Numbered from the stretch's first letter, positions 11,090-24,965 are shown. The stretch is 64,000 nucleotides of DNA from Larix kaempferi (GCA_027924585.1 BSBM01000372.1:33350001-33414000), one strand, 5' to 3'. The notes: generated by a model from the sequence alone, not told the origin. Numbers and translations are program-made.

Positions 11090-12082
11090 CAGTGTACTTA
11101 TCTTTCTAAGAAAATAATACTCCAACTGGATGAAAACGAAGGACGTCCTTCCCAGTCGTAGGCTCTCTGTCACACTTAATTCTCTATCACAGAGGCCAAC
11201 CCCAAGATAAGGCTATCATTCCACAAGGGTGAAGTCCCTAAGGCTTGGTTCTAGGTCCTCTTACTCATCCCATAACCCATAAAACTCTTTGGTGCCATAA
11301 ATACCCTCTATAGCTATCCCGATCAACCAACACTCGTACCCCTCGTCATGCACACACCAAGAATATGATCCCCTTCTATGCATGTAGTCCGTGAGGCTAT
11401 CCCAATTCCCTTCCAGTGCTCCAGCACAGGCTAGCACAGGAATCTCATTGCTAGGACTCCAAGGATTCTCAACTATAGGCCATATCTCCTCTCACAATGA
11501 CACAATAGCCATTAACAACAATCACATTGGCAATGGCATAGGCTTCCATGAAAGTATAATGTTTAGTCCTAGGGAAATGGTTTTCCTTTCCTCTCTTTCT
11601 CCACAGTTCATACAGGTAAGCATCATGGATGAATGAATTCTCTATGGTCAATTTACATGCATTATATTTGCATGTTCATGAATCTCCATGTGTTGCACAT
11701 GAGGATCCCAGGTTTTCCCCTTTAATCCCCGAGCTTAGGATAATAATACATTAAATTTAATTAATCAACTCTCATAACAATGGGTTTAGGGACTTTGAAT
11801 AAATTCACTAATTAAGACTTGTAATCAAAGCTAAGGACATATGTTAGATAACTAACTAAATTCCTCTTCCATTAGCCTCCTTTAACTTCCCCCACTTGTG
11901 GAATCATAGCCCCCCATCTCTTCTTCGTCCTTCTTTGTTTGCAACTATCAAGGATTTTATATTAAATATCAATGTACATAGTTTCAATATATTTGGTGAT
12001 TCTATAACATCTCGGTCTGACCTCTAGCCACTTGATCATTACATACCCATTTACATTATGGGGTCAAAAATGGGGTGTTACA
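11090..12082 (-). repeat. Probable LTR fragment, minus strand (right edge clear, left edge not)
   Basis: The right edge on the plus strand is GGGGTCAAAAATGGGGTGTTACA, which on the minus strand begins TGTAACACCCC, a very common start of plant Ty3/gypsy LTRs. The left edge is an estimate: a TG dinucleotide near 11090 is a candidate, but I found no matching 5-bp duplication for the ATGCC that follows position 12082. It may be a solo LTR or a truncated one. Confidence 0.45.
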
Positions 12083-13084
12083 ATGCCTATGCTATAAATA
12101 ATGCACTTTTTGAAGGTGTTAAATAGTGGTATTGCCCCACCAAACTTGAAATAAAAATGACACTTAGTGTTCATTCTTGAGATGGTGAAGTGACCAATTG
12201 CACCCTCCTTTGTGAATGAAATGGGTACAATTCACCTTCTCCAATCTGAATGAGAAATGGTAACATTTCCCAAGACTGTGCTAAATAAAGGGATTATTGG
12301 ACCAATAACTAACAATAAGGATTGATTTTTTGACCTTGTATTAGAAACTGTAAACTCTAGATATATTGCGCTTTTCTCCCTTTCATGAACCCAAAACCCA
12401 AACCTTCACTCTCGTTCCCATGAACACAATAACAAAATGGGGCCCACCCATGCTCCTACCATCGAAATAGATGTTATAACTCTTGTGTATGGAAGTTGGC
12501 ACATGTATTTCTCAATCGGAGGCTAGAATTAGATTGTGGCTATTAACACATTGTCTAATGGTTTAGGCACTTATGTCCCCACTCATTTCCAGAAAAATAA
12601 CTCCATGTCACTCACTTATTTATGAGACTTTCATGTTCCCTGGTTATAACAATGCATAATAAAGTGTGATGTGAGTCCAATATGTTCAAAGGGTGTCACC
12701 TAGGAGTTGTTTGAGCAAAGTATATTCAAGAAAACCATAGGAGGTGATATTTTAACATCTTATGTTTTGAAATATATGTCATTGTTAGGGGATATGCTCA
12801 TTTTTGGGCTTGGAACCAATGCATTCTAAGCTACGGTTGGGAAGAACAACTAGTCATAACATAATTATGTCTTGAATAGGAAAATAATTAAGTCTACAAT
12901 TTTTTTGGTGAAAATCAAGATTCTACTTACTTTGTTTGAAGTCCATTGAAGCTAAAACCACTCTCAAACATCCTCGAACAATAAATGATAATTATGAAAT
13001 TAGGTAAAAGGGTAGAAAAAGAAATAAATTGAAAGTGAAAACTTCTACTGTAAGATTTATTGATTATCGTTCATCTTCTACACT
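12083..13084. other. Spacer, nothing recognised
   Basis: AT-rich sequence without a coding frame, repeat partner in this window, or terminal repeats that I could identify. Confidence 0.5.
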
Positions 13085-13480
13085 ATGATTTACCTTCAAT
13101 AATTTGGGTGTGATAACCCTTTTCTCTTGGCATTACAAATGCAAACTACTCCCTTCATGGTTGATAATGCAATTTACCCATTCCTACTAGAATATTAAAG
13201 TGTGATTTACTCTTTCACCCTCATGAATTAGAGTGTGATTTACCCTTTCCTACTTGTAGTTTCAAGTGTGATCTACCCTTTTGCAATTTCTAATATGATT
13301 TAACCACACATGCTTTCAATAAAGATTCCATATACAATTCACCCTTTTGATCCTTCACATATTATGCTACAAGTTACTCATTCACTAGTCTCGATGTGAA
13401 TTTCCCTTCCCTTATTGGGGTGTGATTCTCTCTGTCTTTTGGAATGTGGTTTACTCTTACATAGTTGAGATGCAATACCA
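13085..13480. repeat. Degenerate short-period repeat based on GTGTGATTTACCCTTT
   Basis: A phrase like GTGTGATTTACCCTTTC recurs at irregular spacing of roughly 40-60 bp: near 13108, 13199, 13230, 13265, 13297, 13420 and 13446. Units are too diverged for a consensus by eye. It looks like a decayed minisatellite, not a gene. Confidence 0.5.
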
Positions 13481-14098
13481 CTTCAGTTTTGCAGCCCCAA
13501 TTTCTTTATTCACCATCTCATGTGAACTAATTTGGATGAGAATTGGTTCCTCGTTTATGTATCCTTTCATTCCATAACATAACTCTACTCCAGAAATATT
13601 AATTCTTTGAATTAGTAGATTGCATAAACTAAATTATATTTGAGTGTAAATTTGGGTTTAATGTAGCCTTTTAAAACGAAATTTATCAATGAAGGCTTTG
13701 TACGCTCAAAACTTGAGAAAGAATCATCTTGTGGCTAATTTAGAAATCCGACATGAAATTTGTAGTTGCGACTAAATTTGATTCATCTGCTTTCAAATTT
13801 AATACTCACAACTTATTGAATTCACCCTTATTAGCCTTTATGAGTACTCATGTATGCAAAAGGTCACTAAGGCATGCTCACAGTCTAAATTTTTTAGTGA
13901 TATGTTGTACACTTGAACTCGATTTCAAATACACATAAGCCTTTCACTAATTAATTAGATTTTTACTAATTTAGTATAATGGTGTATTTTGAGTTGTTAT
14001 TGTGATTGACAGAAATAGCGTAGAAAATTCCAAAGAAAAAAAATAGGACAACTATTAAGAGGAATTAAAATTTCAAAGAGAATGCATCTTCCATAGCA

Positions 14099-14230
14099 CC
14101 AACATAATGGAATTACAATAGAAATCAAAGACAATAGTAAGATTTAAGGGGCCCTCTTGCAACCAACACAATGTAAATACAATGGAAAATCAAAGATAAT
14201 AATAGGGTTTAAGGGCCAACTCTTGCAACC
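14099..14230. repeat. 66-bp tandem duplication
   Basis: Two adjacent diverged units (14099-14164 and 14165-14230) each run from an AACA-AATG start through ACAATGGAAAATCAAAGAT-like sequence to CTCTTGCAACC. No gene is associated. Confidence 0.7.
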
Positions 14231-14615
14231 ATCATGCTTTATCGTAGTTTGCATGGACAAATATCTAAGATGTACTAGCAAGCAAATATATTTCCACTTG
14301 GACTTGCTAATTCCATGTGTGACAAAGATATCAATGACATAAAGAGAAATCACATTATCCATAATCCTTACTTATGACTGCCAGTACCATTGCAACATTG
14401 GTCCTCTTCTTGGATAAAGTTCAATGGCTGATACAAAGATCATATTTGAGAGATAAAACTATATATTTGTACATGAAAAAATGCATATCTTCTTTCATGC
14501 TAGTGCTACTGATTATCATGAGGAATTTTGACTTCAAGCCCATGCATTAAATTAAATTCATGATCTTATTAGATTTTTTAATTACTACACTTAGATTATT
14601 CCAAGCCAGAGTTAT

Positions 14616-15710
14616 GTAGGAATGCGGATGGTCACATTAGTGTAACTCTTGGTTTCCCCTTGTGTATGAGGGAGTCATTGTAAGGGACTTTTTGGGAAAG
14701 ATATATTTGAGAGGAGGATTGTATAAATTTAATTTCAATTTTCCATAGGGTGAATATAATATAGTTACACAAATTTTTGGTGAAGAATTATGTAAATCAA
14801 ATTTTTGGTAAACAATAATAATTTCATGGTAGATATGTAGTATTTTTTTATGAATGTATTTTCATTAAGTTTTATATTTTCTTTTATGTTTTCCTAACAC
14901 AATGGGTTGATGATTATAAATTATGGATTTATTAGTTTGTGTAAATAAGTAGATTAAGGAGTGTAGAGGAATAAAATTGTGTATTTCAACTTCTTCATTA
15001 ATTTGACTATTTGAGCGTATATTTCAATTACATTAATTTCAATTTTGCAATTTTATTTGTGTATTCAAACCCCCAAATAAACCTTATTCTAGAATCACAT
15101 AAAAATTAAATAAATAAATAAACCCAAAAATGGTAAACTAGCATCACAAGCTTGAGGACCCGTATTAAGGGTGGATACTCTAATTTGCGTGTCTTCATCT
15201 GATGAGTTCCATGTGAAAGTTGACTCAAAACTTTCTCTAGCATCCATAGTATTACTACCTAGCTCTTTTCTCTTCATAGAATATTACTTATGCAACACCC
15301 TTAGGTGGACACATTGTTTTTTGGAAGTTTCAATGTTTTTATAGTCAGTTGGCATTGCTACCAATCGATATCCCCCTTTTAGGTACTCTTTAGACACTCC
15401 AGATCACCTTCTTTCATCAAAACAAGACTTGAACTAGGTTGTTCAAGAGGATATCTACAAGCAATACATCAAGGTGAATTGGATTACCCCCATCCCCCCA
15501 CCCTTGGCCTTGAGATGCCATTCTATTTCAAGCATTTTATGTAGTTCATGGGTGATCTTATTGTCAGAAATTGGAATATGAGCAAGCATTGGGTGGATGA
15601 CCTCAAGATACCCATTGGTCAATTCAAAGCCCACTCCAATTGGCTCTAGGTTGAGACATATCACCACGTTCCACACCGTCATAAGACATTTTTGGCTATG
15701 TCACCTATAT
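14616..15710. repeat. Dispersed repeat family D, copy D2, left part
   Basis: This is a diverged copy of positions 105-1184. It is interrupted after CTATGTCACCTATAT by element B and resumes at 41158 with GATACTTCTTTAG. The last five bases (15706-15710, TATAT) are the target duplication of B, repeated at 41153-41157. Confidence 0.75.
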
Positions 15711-16619
15711 TGTTACAACGTAATCTTCCACCTTGTGAGCATCAGCACTCTTTGGCCTGCAGGATCCATTTTACTTACTCAGATCCACTTTATATCCTTC
15801 AGACACACTATTTTTCCCTATTTTTTTTCCTCTCTACGCTAGCTGCATCACTACAGCGGGCATACCCGCGAGTTGCATCACTATAGCCCGTGGGTAGCAT
15901 GTAAAATGGTAAAAATCACTAGTTAATTACTTTTTACTCCCAAAAAGCGGTCATAGGGTGAACTTTGGCCCTCCATTTTCCCCGAAACGCCTCGATGTGT
16001 CATTTCACTTACTTTTGAGAGGACTATATATTGAGCACATATGGCTTATGGACGGGAGGAGAAAGGAGAGCAAGAGAACTCTAGTGGATTTTTGCCCTAT
16101 CTTGAGTCTACACTCATTGATCCTTGTAGTTGTGAACCCCTTATGTTCACCTTCCAAACTCCTATCATAGTTTGAGTTTTCCATTCCATGGAGGATTGAA
16201 GTGGTGGAGGCACAAGTGGATTGACCCAAATCTTGGTTCAGATTGGTTGCCGACAAGAGGTCGTATCACATTGTACTTCTTGTTATTTATTGATAGAAAT
16301 ACTCATATACTCGTCCATTAATGTTGTGAATGTTGTTTATATTACATTGGGTTGCATTTACTTATAATATCATGGACCATTGCTATTGATGATGTTAATG
16401 TCGTTTATATATTATATGCGCTTGTTGTATATTGGCTGTCAAGACTAATTTTCAGGTTCAAGTGCACGGATTGAAAGCTCCAACAGGGATCTACATCTAT
16501 GTTCTTCACTATCTTAGCATTGTCATTTATATAGCATAGCATTGAGAATTGAGTTAATTTCTGGTAGTCAGCTGTCTGTTGTGGTCCACCCCAAGCCATA
16601 GGAAGTTTTCTCCAACACA
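15711..16619 (+). repeat. Element B 5' LTR
   Basis: This LTR pairs with 40250-41152. It starts TGTTACAACGTAATC and ends TTCTCCAACACA. A TATATA string near 16025 is a possible TATA box. It contains a GC-rich block at 15845-15900 (CTATAGCCCG followed by TGGGTAGC) that recurs elsewhere in the element. Confidence 0.93.
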
Positions 16620-16623
16620 GAAA

Positions 16624-16641
16624 TGGCGACTCTGCTGGGGA
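16624..16641 (+). promoter_or_regulatory. Primer binding site of element B (tRNA-Arg type)
   Basis: TGGCGACTCTGCTGGGGA lies four bases after the end of the 5' LTR. This sequence is typical of the Tat/Ogre lineage, where it is assigned to an arginine tRNA. Confidence 0.88.
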
Positions 16642-18211
16642 GAACATCCATTTTTGGGGATTTTTGAGCATTAATCCTTATTTAGAGTTGTTGTGTGTCG
16701 AGTCTCTGTGTCATTGATTGGTCGTTAGGATACTCTATAGAAAACACCCTTTTTCTGAGCCATTGGACTCTTTGGTTGCTCACTTGCTTTTCCCTACCCG
16801 CGGGTGAGCTTAGCTCTACTCGCGTCTACCCGCTTCTATCTACACTATAGCCTGCAGGTACCCGCAGATATTCCTTCGACAGTAGAGTACAACTCCGGGT
16901 GTGACTTGTTTATGGCCTTTGGTTGTTGCTGGGTTGATTATGAGTGTTCCTGAGTCTTCTTTGGCCTTGTTCCTGACTATTCCAAGCCTTGTTTGTGACC
17001 AGAACTCCTCTTTTCTCTTGGTTTTGAGCCTCATTGGTTTTTACCCATTTTTAATTTTTAAGCTCATTCCATTGGCTGAGTCTTACTGTTTGGGATCTGC
17101 TAGGTTGTCTGAGTGATCTCCTTTGCATTTCTATAACTAAATAGTAGGATTTTGCTTGCATTTTTCATTTCATTAAATTGAAAAATACAAAAACATAGTT
17201 TTGCATTTTCCTTTTGCTTGTAAGTGAAAATACAAAAAAAATTACTTTCATGTACTGCATTTTTGCATTGAGTGCTTGCTAATTTCATTTAGGTTATGCT
17301 TGTGCATTGAAAATATAAAAGAGTTGCATTTTTTATTTCGAAACTGTTGGATTGATTTTGCATGTTAGTGGCATTGTTTTTATTGGATAGATGAGTCTAG
17401 AGTTTGACGATTTTGCATACTATTGAGTCATATACATCACTAGTTTCACGACCATATCCTTTGAGTAACCACAACCATTAAAATTAACGTTTAGTCTAAA
17501 ATTGATTAAACCGATTTTAGTTATAGGGTACACCAACTAGCATAGGTTTAGAGTCTTGGAATAGATCATTGTGAGTAAATGATCCAAGACTACTAGACAA
17601 AACATTATGTGTCTGACCAGGAGTGGTGAAATACATGGTATACATCAGTGTTCTCAGGAAGCTCTACTTAGACCAGAGTTAAGCACGAGGTCACAGGAGG
17701 TTGGTTGCGGAGGTATCCCTCCAATACCGGCTGAACGTGGGAGATATTTCCAGGGTTTTTTTGTATCTGGGGACTTTTGGGGGATTTGACCCTCTTGAGT
17801 TTCGGGCTTAGCTACCCTGCCCATACGACGGGTCCCACCTGCGACTGCCCCCCTGAGCATTGGTTATACTGCGGTGACCATAGTTTCCTTACCTAGGTAT
17901 CGCATAGGGTACTTGCAGTGGTTATACTGTTTGTGTCCTGAGTCAGATAGGCGTTGGATAACACAATTATTTGTTGCCGAGTGAAGCCTGGGTGCCTCTA
18001 TAACTGATTCTGTTACCTCCAGCTATAGTTTGGGAGTCTCAAGCCTCTCCTAGGCGAGACATACTGACTCTAGTGTCGGGAGCTCATTTAGCCACCCTGT
18101 TTGTCTGCTCTTGGCTGTAGTTTCTCTAGGTGTGTGCTTTTGATTTACTGTTTTTTATCAATAGTTGGCCATTAAGAGACGTTGTGATTTTATATTCTCT
18201 CCGGAGATATC
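16642..18211 (+). other. Element B untranslated leader
   Basis: 1.6 kb between the primer site and the first long frame. No coding domain is visible. It holds a GC-rich cluster at 16791-16870 with ACCCGCGGGT and ACTATAGCCTGCAGGTACCC, related to the block in the LTR, and a GC-richer stretch at 17640-18060. A long leader before gag is usual in this lineage. Confidence 0.7.
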
Positions 18212-20566
18212 GTGGCACGGAGTCCTACTCTCCGCCAATCTCATCGGTTGAATGGTTTAAAACCGACCGAGCTTTCACGCCGTGTTGCTAAGGGATGCCG
18301 GCGGGCTCCCTCCGAGTCTTCGGATTCTTATGAGACATACATCCTCGACGTCATGACTGCTGCACACTCTGACACGGGAGAAATCCCTACGACTCCATCG
18401 GGTAGAGTCGAGCACACTTCATACACCCCTACTCCTCGTGAGGTGTGGGGGGGTGATCCACCTGAGACCCAACCTAGTTTGTTTGGTCCAGATCCACTCG
18501 AGACTCAACGTAATTTGTTTGTTCCAGATCCACCCGAGGACGACCCGTTCAATTCCTCATATCCACACAATTATTTATACGGGATGCCAGAGTTACACGA
18601 TGACACAGGTCCTACGATCAACCCCACCGCGTTCTCATATGGTATTCCTAATTACAACACAGTTGATCCTTCCACTGCTTTTGGTAGTCATGCTGGCACT
18701 AGTCATGGTGTTAGCAACACTGAACCCACCGGGGGCAATACCCTCATTGGGGGAACCATGTTGTCCACTCTCACACATATTATGGGGACCGGTCACATTC
18801 CTCCTAACAATGCTAATGTTGGAAGACGACCGCCTCCTAGGACTACCCAACCTAATAGGAATATTGTTCGCAATCCGACTCGCCATCCACCACCTAATAC
18901 ACATGCCGCTACTAGTCAACCTACGACCACTTTCGCAAATGGTAACGCTCCTCCCAACCACGGGGGTGGACATATACCACATACTTTTACGTCCGCTGCC
19001 GCTACTAGTAATGCTAATGTAGGAGGTGGGAATATACTTTATCCTCATGGTCACAACGCCACCATTCCCGCTACTAGTCACACCAATATTGGGGTTGGGA
19101 ATACATCTCATACTTATGGTCACCACACGACTGCTCATGCTTACGCTGGGGGTGGGAACATACCCTACCATCATGGTCATTACAACATGGTTCCTACTAC
19201 GAATAGTACGTATATGCCCCATACTTATGGTGGCAACCCTTACTACAATACAGTCGGTGTTGGCCACCAGTACAACCCACCTCAATATGGCGCTCAGAAC
19301 ACATATATACCGGCTTACTCTCACACAGGTCATGTCGAAGGAGGTTATCAACCTTATGGCCATGGTCACGCTTATGGTCAGACAAGTTCGTATAATCAGC
19401 AGTTTAATGCTCATAGTCAAGCATTTGGTCCTTCATATCCTTCAGGATTTTACAATCAACCTTTTATGGGAGCTTATAATCAAGCTTTCCAGCCATAGCT
19501 CTCGTTCCTTGCATGTTTGAATCTTCTGGATCTTTCGAAGCTCACGAATGATCCAGTGTGTCACGACCCTAGTTGGCCTCCAGTTCCTACCAAGCTTCCT
19601 TCGTACATTCCTAAGTTTGAGGGGAAAGGTGGTGAGGATCCGGGTGATCATGTCACAACGTTTCACCTTTGGTGCTATTCCAATTCGTTGAATCACGATT
19701 CCATTAGATTACGACTATTTCAACGCACCCTCACGGGGGAAACTGCGAAGTGGTATGTTGAGTTTCCTGGGAACACTTATAGGGGATTCAATGAGACCGC
19801 TTTGGTTTTATTGGATCATTTCCAGTTTCCCGTTCGTTATGATACTGGTACTGAACTTTTATCTACCTTCCGTCAGAATAAGGCCATGCATAGTTTTGAC
19901 CACGTTCAAGAGTGGCGTCGGCGGAAGAGGTTAGTGAAAGCCAACATTCCTCCAGAGTTTCTGTTGGAATGGTTCCTCAAGTCTCTACTCCAATATATTG
20001 CCAAGGATGTTTCGATGTCCAGTATTATGACTGAGGAACAAGCCATCTTAAAAGTCCAGCAGTTAGATTTACTATACTCTCAGTCTGGCATTCTATATGA
20101 CATTATTCCTGACGCACCGCGAACACGACATGAGCCCAAGACAGTTCCTGGACCCCATGCCGATGGCATTGTGGGATTTGCAAGTACTCGCCCTGTAGAT
20201 TTGGTGGCTAATCAAATGAAAAATTTGTCACTAAACCAGTCTACTCCCGGATAGGTTCACACCTTGTCCACTTCCACCCCATCGTCCGATGTACACACTG
20301 TGCAAACAACAAACCCATCGGGTAACCAGCAGCCTGGTGGTAAGAAGAAGGGGAAAAATAACCATAAGGGTGGAAACAATGGGAATAATAACAGCAATCG
20401 CAATACCCCTCGTAAAGATAATGCCAACCCTCCTTGGGAAGGCGAAAATCCTGGTGAGGACCATAAACCTAGGTGTAAGGTGAAGTTTCCTTGTAAGCTT
20501 TGTGGGGAAGATCATCTTACTCACTTGTGTCCTCGAATCGAAGAAGCATCAAAGCATCTTGCATAG
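18212..20566 (+). pseudogene. Element B gag with long low-complexity N-terminus (three in-frame stops)
   Basis: One reading frame of 785 codons is broken by TAG at 19496, 20252 and 20564. The first 428 codons, after a basic start (MARSPTLRQSHRL), are low-complexity and rich in Asn, Gly, His, Thr, Pro and Tyr, with loosely repeated units such as GGGNIPYHHGH. The second block (from about 19517) is a Retrotrans_gag-type core, including KFEGKGGEDPGDH, a TGETAKWYV motif and FLKSLLQYIAKDV. The last block is basic and Asn/Gly-rich and ends in a knuckle CKLCGEDHLTHLC (20492-20530; C-x2-C-x3-H-x4-C, one residue shorter than the usual spacing). Gag would form the virus-like particle. The order matches gag of element C (31470-33560), confirming that the stops are lesions. 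Confidence 0.85.
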
Positions 20567-20575
20567 ATCCCAGCT

Positions 20576-23500
20576 GTGTTGAAGGATCCCCTTCCTCATC
20601 ATCAAAACATGGCTTCGCATGCTCCCACCACTGGTTATGGACCTACTAAGACTGCAACGTCTTCTTCCAATACTAGTGGTTATGGATGCATGAATATGGT
20701 TCAATTGGAGGTTAGTGTTGCTAATCGTCAATGCGATTATGGTGCACCACAACCTAATATGGGGAGTGAGCCTCCCCCTCCTCCTGATAATTTCTTGCAT
20801 ATCGAGAAGCCCTCTATTATGCCGCGGATACCGAAAGGTGTTCTTAAGCGCTCTACGCATAATCCCAATGCCCGAGCCGCCCAGAACTACTCCATTGTAG
20901 AAAATTTGGGCCAAAATCCGTGTGCCATGTCGGCTCTTGAAGTTTTACAGGCGTGTTCTTCTCAATGGCATGCCCTTTTGAGTGCGTTAGGAGTTCAGGA
21001 TGGGGGGAGTCCCAACTTTATCAAGTTCGACACTACTGATGTTCTACCTCGCTTACCTTACCACGTGGCTTTTCAAATCCATGTGGAGTGCCTTAAGAAT
21101 TTCGTCAAGAGAACGGTGGTTGACGAAGGTGCTTCCTCGTCAGTGATGTCGTTAGCTTGTTGGAAAGCTCTTGGCTCTCCTCCTCTACTCATGTCTAGGA
21201 CCATGCTCACTGCATTGGACGGTCGATCATTTAAGCCACATGGGATTATCACTTCCCTTGTTGTCCGCTTAGGAGGTAAACCTGTTCCTATTGAAGTCGA
21301 AGTGGTTGATGCGCCCATCGACTACAACCTTTTACTGGGTCGGAATTGGATGTACGCTATGAAAGCTGTCGCGTCTACTGTATTCAGGATCATTTGCTTT
21401 CCACACGAAGGCAGGATTGTGACCATCGATCAGCTGAATTTCGTTAATCCTCCTCCTGAAGCATCCACGGGATCAGTAGTCCCGCAGGTTACAGATTCTC
21501 AACCGGCAATTGGGAACATGGGTGTTGGTATGTACCCTTCACTGATGGGATCTTATGATTTCCCTACACCTGTGAATTTTATTGGAACCATTTCCGACAA
21601 TGCGCCTCCTCCTTTGCATAATGTACCGTTCCGAACTTCATATTTTGATGATCCATGGACTTTACCGTCCACCAGTTCTACATCTGGATACATTGCGCAC
21701 GTCGGGATGTCTATGCCACCGTCTGCTGCTGAGCTTGCTTATCAGGATATTCAACAAGCCACCGCAGAGCCGAATCTCCCCTCTTCTCGGACAGTTGAGG
21801 AAGATCCCGTTACACTGCCAGTTTGGGCAGTCGACTCGTCTTGTTCGAACGATTGCCTTGATAGTACTTTACCTTCGGATGAAGCTATTATCGAGGCCAT
21901 GTGTGGTAGTGAGAGGCCTTGGGAGGATATGCATCATCGCTCTGATTTCCTTCCCAACCTCGATCTCGCTGAGCAAGAAGAGTTCAGGATGACTCTTGCA
22001 GAGATGGTTGGTCACCCTGTGGCTCTTTTGGGTTCACATGAGATTTATGCGGAGGGGAACATGGCTAATATTTCCCCGACTCAATTGATCAACATCTCTC
22101 GCACTCCTGGAAAGATTGAGAAGGTTTACATCAGTGACGATTGCTCTTTTGAGGAGGTTTCCATATACACCGAATTGTTTACTGAACTTCGGGAAGCTTT
22201 CGCCTGGTCATACGAGGAGATGCCAGGAATAGACCCTAGTATTATCGAGCACGATATTAGAATGTATCCTCATGCTAAACCGGTTCGACAACGTCTTCGA
22301 GCTGTTAACCCTAGGAAGGCAACCGCTATCAAGGCAGAGGTGGAGAAACTGCTCAAAGCTGGTTTTATCTACCCCGTTCCCCTTACCAAATGGGTGTCAA
22401 ACCCCGTTCTTATGGATAAGAAGCAGGGAACGATCTGCGTATGCACTGATTTTAGAGACCTGAATCATGCATGTCCGAAAGACAACTTCCCCATGCCATT
22501 CATTGATCAGATATTGGATGCTTGTGCGGGAAGTGAGATTTTTTCGTTCATGGATGGCTTTTCAGGGTATAACCAGATTCAAATCAAACCCGAGGACCAA
22601 CATAAGACTGCTTTCATTTGTCCTTGGGGTACGTTTGCATATCGGAAAATTCCCTTCGGCCTTAAAAACGTCGGAGCTACGTTTCAGCGTGCCATGACCT
22701 ATGCCTTTCACGACCTTAAAAGTATAATGGAGGTTTTCTTGGATGATCTTGCCTACCATTCTCGTAAGAGAATGTGCCACCCCAAGCACCTTCGTTGGAT
22801 TCTCAAACGATGTATACGCTACAAGATTCGGTTGAATCCCAATAAATGCATCTTTGCGGTGAGGTCAGGTCGCCTTCTAGAATTTGTAGTTTCGAAAGAG
22901 GGTATTAGAGTCGATCCTCTTAAAGTTGAGGCAATACTTCGGTTGCCTACTCCGCGCAACTTGTTTCAACTTCAGAGCCTCCAAGGGAGAGCTACGTTTC
23001 TACGCCGTTTTGTAGTCAATTATGCTAATCTTACCAAAGGTTTCGCGTGTTTGTTGAAGAAAGACACACCGTTTATCTGGGATGAGCGAGCCAAGCAGTC
23101 TTTCGATGCCCTTAAGAAAGCTTTGGTATAAGCCCTTGTGCTTAGTCCACCAGACTTCGCACGAGATTTTATACTTTATGTGGCTGTGTCTCAAGAGATG
23201 ATTGGCATGGTCTTGGTTTAGCTCGATGATGTGCTTGTCGAGCATGTTATCTATTACCTTAGTCGAAATCTAGTAGATGCTCAACTGAGATATACTCACG
23301 TGGAGAAGTTGGCAATTGCGACTGTCCATGCAGTCCAATGGCTACGACACTATATTTTTCTTAGAACAACCACAGTTGTAGCGCACATCAATCAGTTTCA
23401 GTTTGTGCTATCACGACGCCTTATAGGGGGGAGTACAATAAATGGATTGTGATCCTTCAGGAGTTCGATCTCGATTTTGCTTCGACGAAGTCGGTGAAAT

Positions 23501-24854
23501 CGTTGGTGTTTGCTAAGCTTATGTCGGACCTTCCGAGACTTGATGAGGATGTCATCCATGAAGATTCCTTTGTGGATGAACACTTATTTCTTATCTCGTC
23601 TGAGGACCCTTGGTATGGGGATGTCATTGTATATCTCCAAACTTTGAAGTTTCCTCTGCATTATTCACGGGACAAGCGACAACGTGTGAAACATCACGCT
23701 AAAGATTATACTATCGTCGGTGACACTTTGTATCGCCGAGGAAAGGATTCTATTCTCCGTCGTTGCTTGACTCACGAAGAAGCGGAGTGTGTGCTTAATG
23801 ATTTCCATGCTGGGGCGTGTGGCGGTCACTTATCCGGGCTTGCTACAGCCCAACGTATTATGTGAGCTGGTTAGTTTTGGCCTTTAATCTTTAAGGATTG
23901 TATAAACGATGTGAAGAGATGTCACCCTTGCCAGGTGTTTTCTAGGAATATACACTCACATCCAGCGCCCCTTCATCCGGTCTTCACCGTCGGTCCCTTC
24001 ACCAAGTGGGGGGTGGATTTCATGGATTGCAAACTAGCTTCGGCTGGGGGGCATCACCATATTATAGTGGCCGTGGACTAATTTTCCAAATGGGATGAGG
24101 CCATGCCTACCGTAAAAGTCGATGGTGCTACAGCAGCCCATTCGTGTTCAATCAAATTATTACTCAGTTCGGTATTCCGAAAGAGATTGTCACTGACCAT
24201 GGCAGTCACTTTCAGAACAAAATGATGGAGGATTTGTCTCTCAAGCTTGGGTTTCGTCAAGAACACTCATCTTCTTACTATCCCCAAGCGAATGGTCAAG
24301 TTGAAGCAGTCAATAAGTCTTTAAAGACCATTCTCCAACGTACCATCTAGTAAAGCAAGAACAACTGGCAGATTATGTTATATCTTGATTTGTGGGCGTA
24401 TCGAACCGCAGTCAAGATTGCCATCGGGTTCTCACCGTTTCAGCTAGTACACGGCGTGGAGTCTATTTTACCGATTGAATGCGAAATCCCTTCGCTTAAA
24501 CTAGCCATAGAGATCCTCCCTGATATGACGGGTCTTGAGCAACGTTTAATCCACCTTGAGCAACTTGACGAGCAACGTCGAGATGCGGCCGTGGCTATAT
24601 ATGCCAATAAACGTCGTGTTAAGGTTCAGTACGATAGGTCTGTCCATCCCCGACAATATGTTGAAGGTGACTTGGTCCTCTTATATGACCAAGCTAAAGA
24701 ACCCCTGGGGGCAGGCAAGTTTAACCCCATGTGGCACGGTCCTTACATCGTGAGGCGTGTCTTGAAAAAAGGAACCTATGAATTAGAGGACTATGAGGGG
24801 AATGTCTTGAAGTATCCTAGAAATGGGCTCTACCTCAGGCGATATTACGCTTGA
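20576..24854 (+). pseudogene. Element B pol: protease, RT, RNase H, integrase (frameshifted)
   Basis: Pol follows gag in the same frame. The protease has its catalytic Asp in VVDEGASSS (codon at 21122) and the later YNLLLGR. The RT has CVCTDFRDLN, SFMDGFSGYNQI and catalytic FLDDL (22736-22750). RNase H follows at about 23100-23400; where the first catalytic Asp is expected the sequence reads LYVAVSQ. After TAA at 23129, TAG at 23219 and a one-base shift near 23430, the integrase shows the HHCC zinc site (FHAGACGGH...CHPC, 23800-23935), first Asp in WGVDFMD, second in VTDHGSHF, and Glu in NGQVEAVNKSLK. Further lesions are TGA at 23863, TAA at 24078, a shift near 24140 and TAG at 24348. The C-terminus (GDLVLLYDQ...WHGPYIV) is the usual gypsy integrase tail. 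All enzymes for one replication cycle were present before decay. Confidence 0.92.
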
Positions 24855-24965
24855 ACATCTGGTTCAGGCTAATACTTTTGTATACTACTGTATAGTTACT
24901 TCTATACATAGTTTAGCTTTCTTTTGGTTTTCGGGTCTGCTGATTAGCTTCCGTTTGATTGACAG

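Noticed and set aside
17655-17720. 5S rRNA-like phrase (GAGTTAAGCACGAGG...GGAGGTTGG)
   Set aside because: Only short fragments resemble 5S rRNA internal sequence; the rest of the gene and its spacing are absent.
18635-19420. 261-codon minus-strand frame and 194-codon plus-strand frame inside gag
   Set aside because: Shadows of the low-complexity gag N-terminus in other frames.
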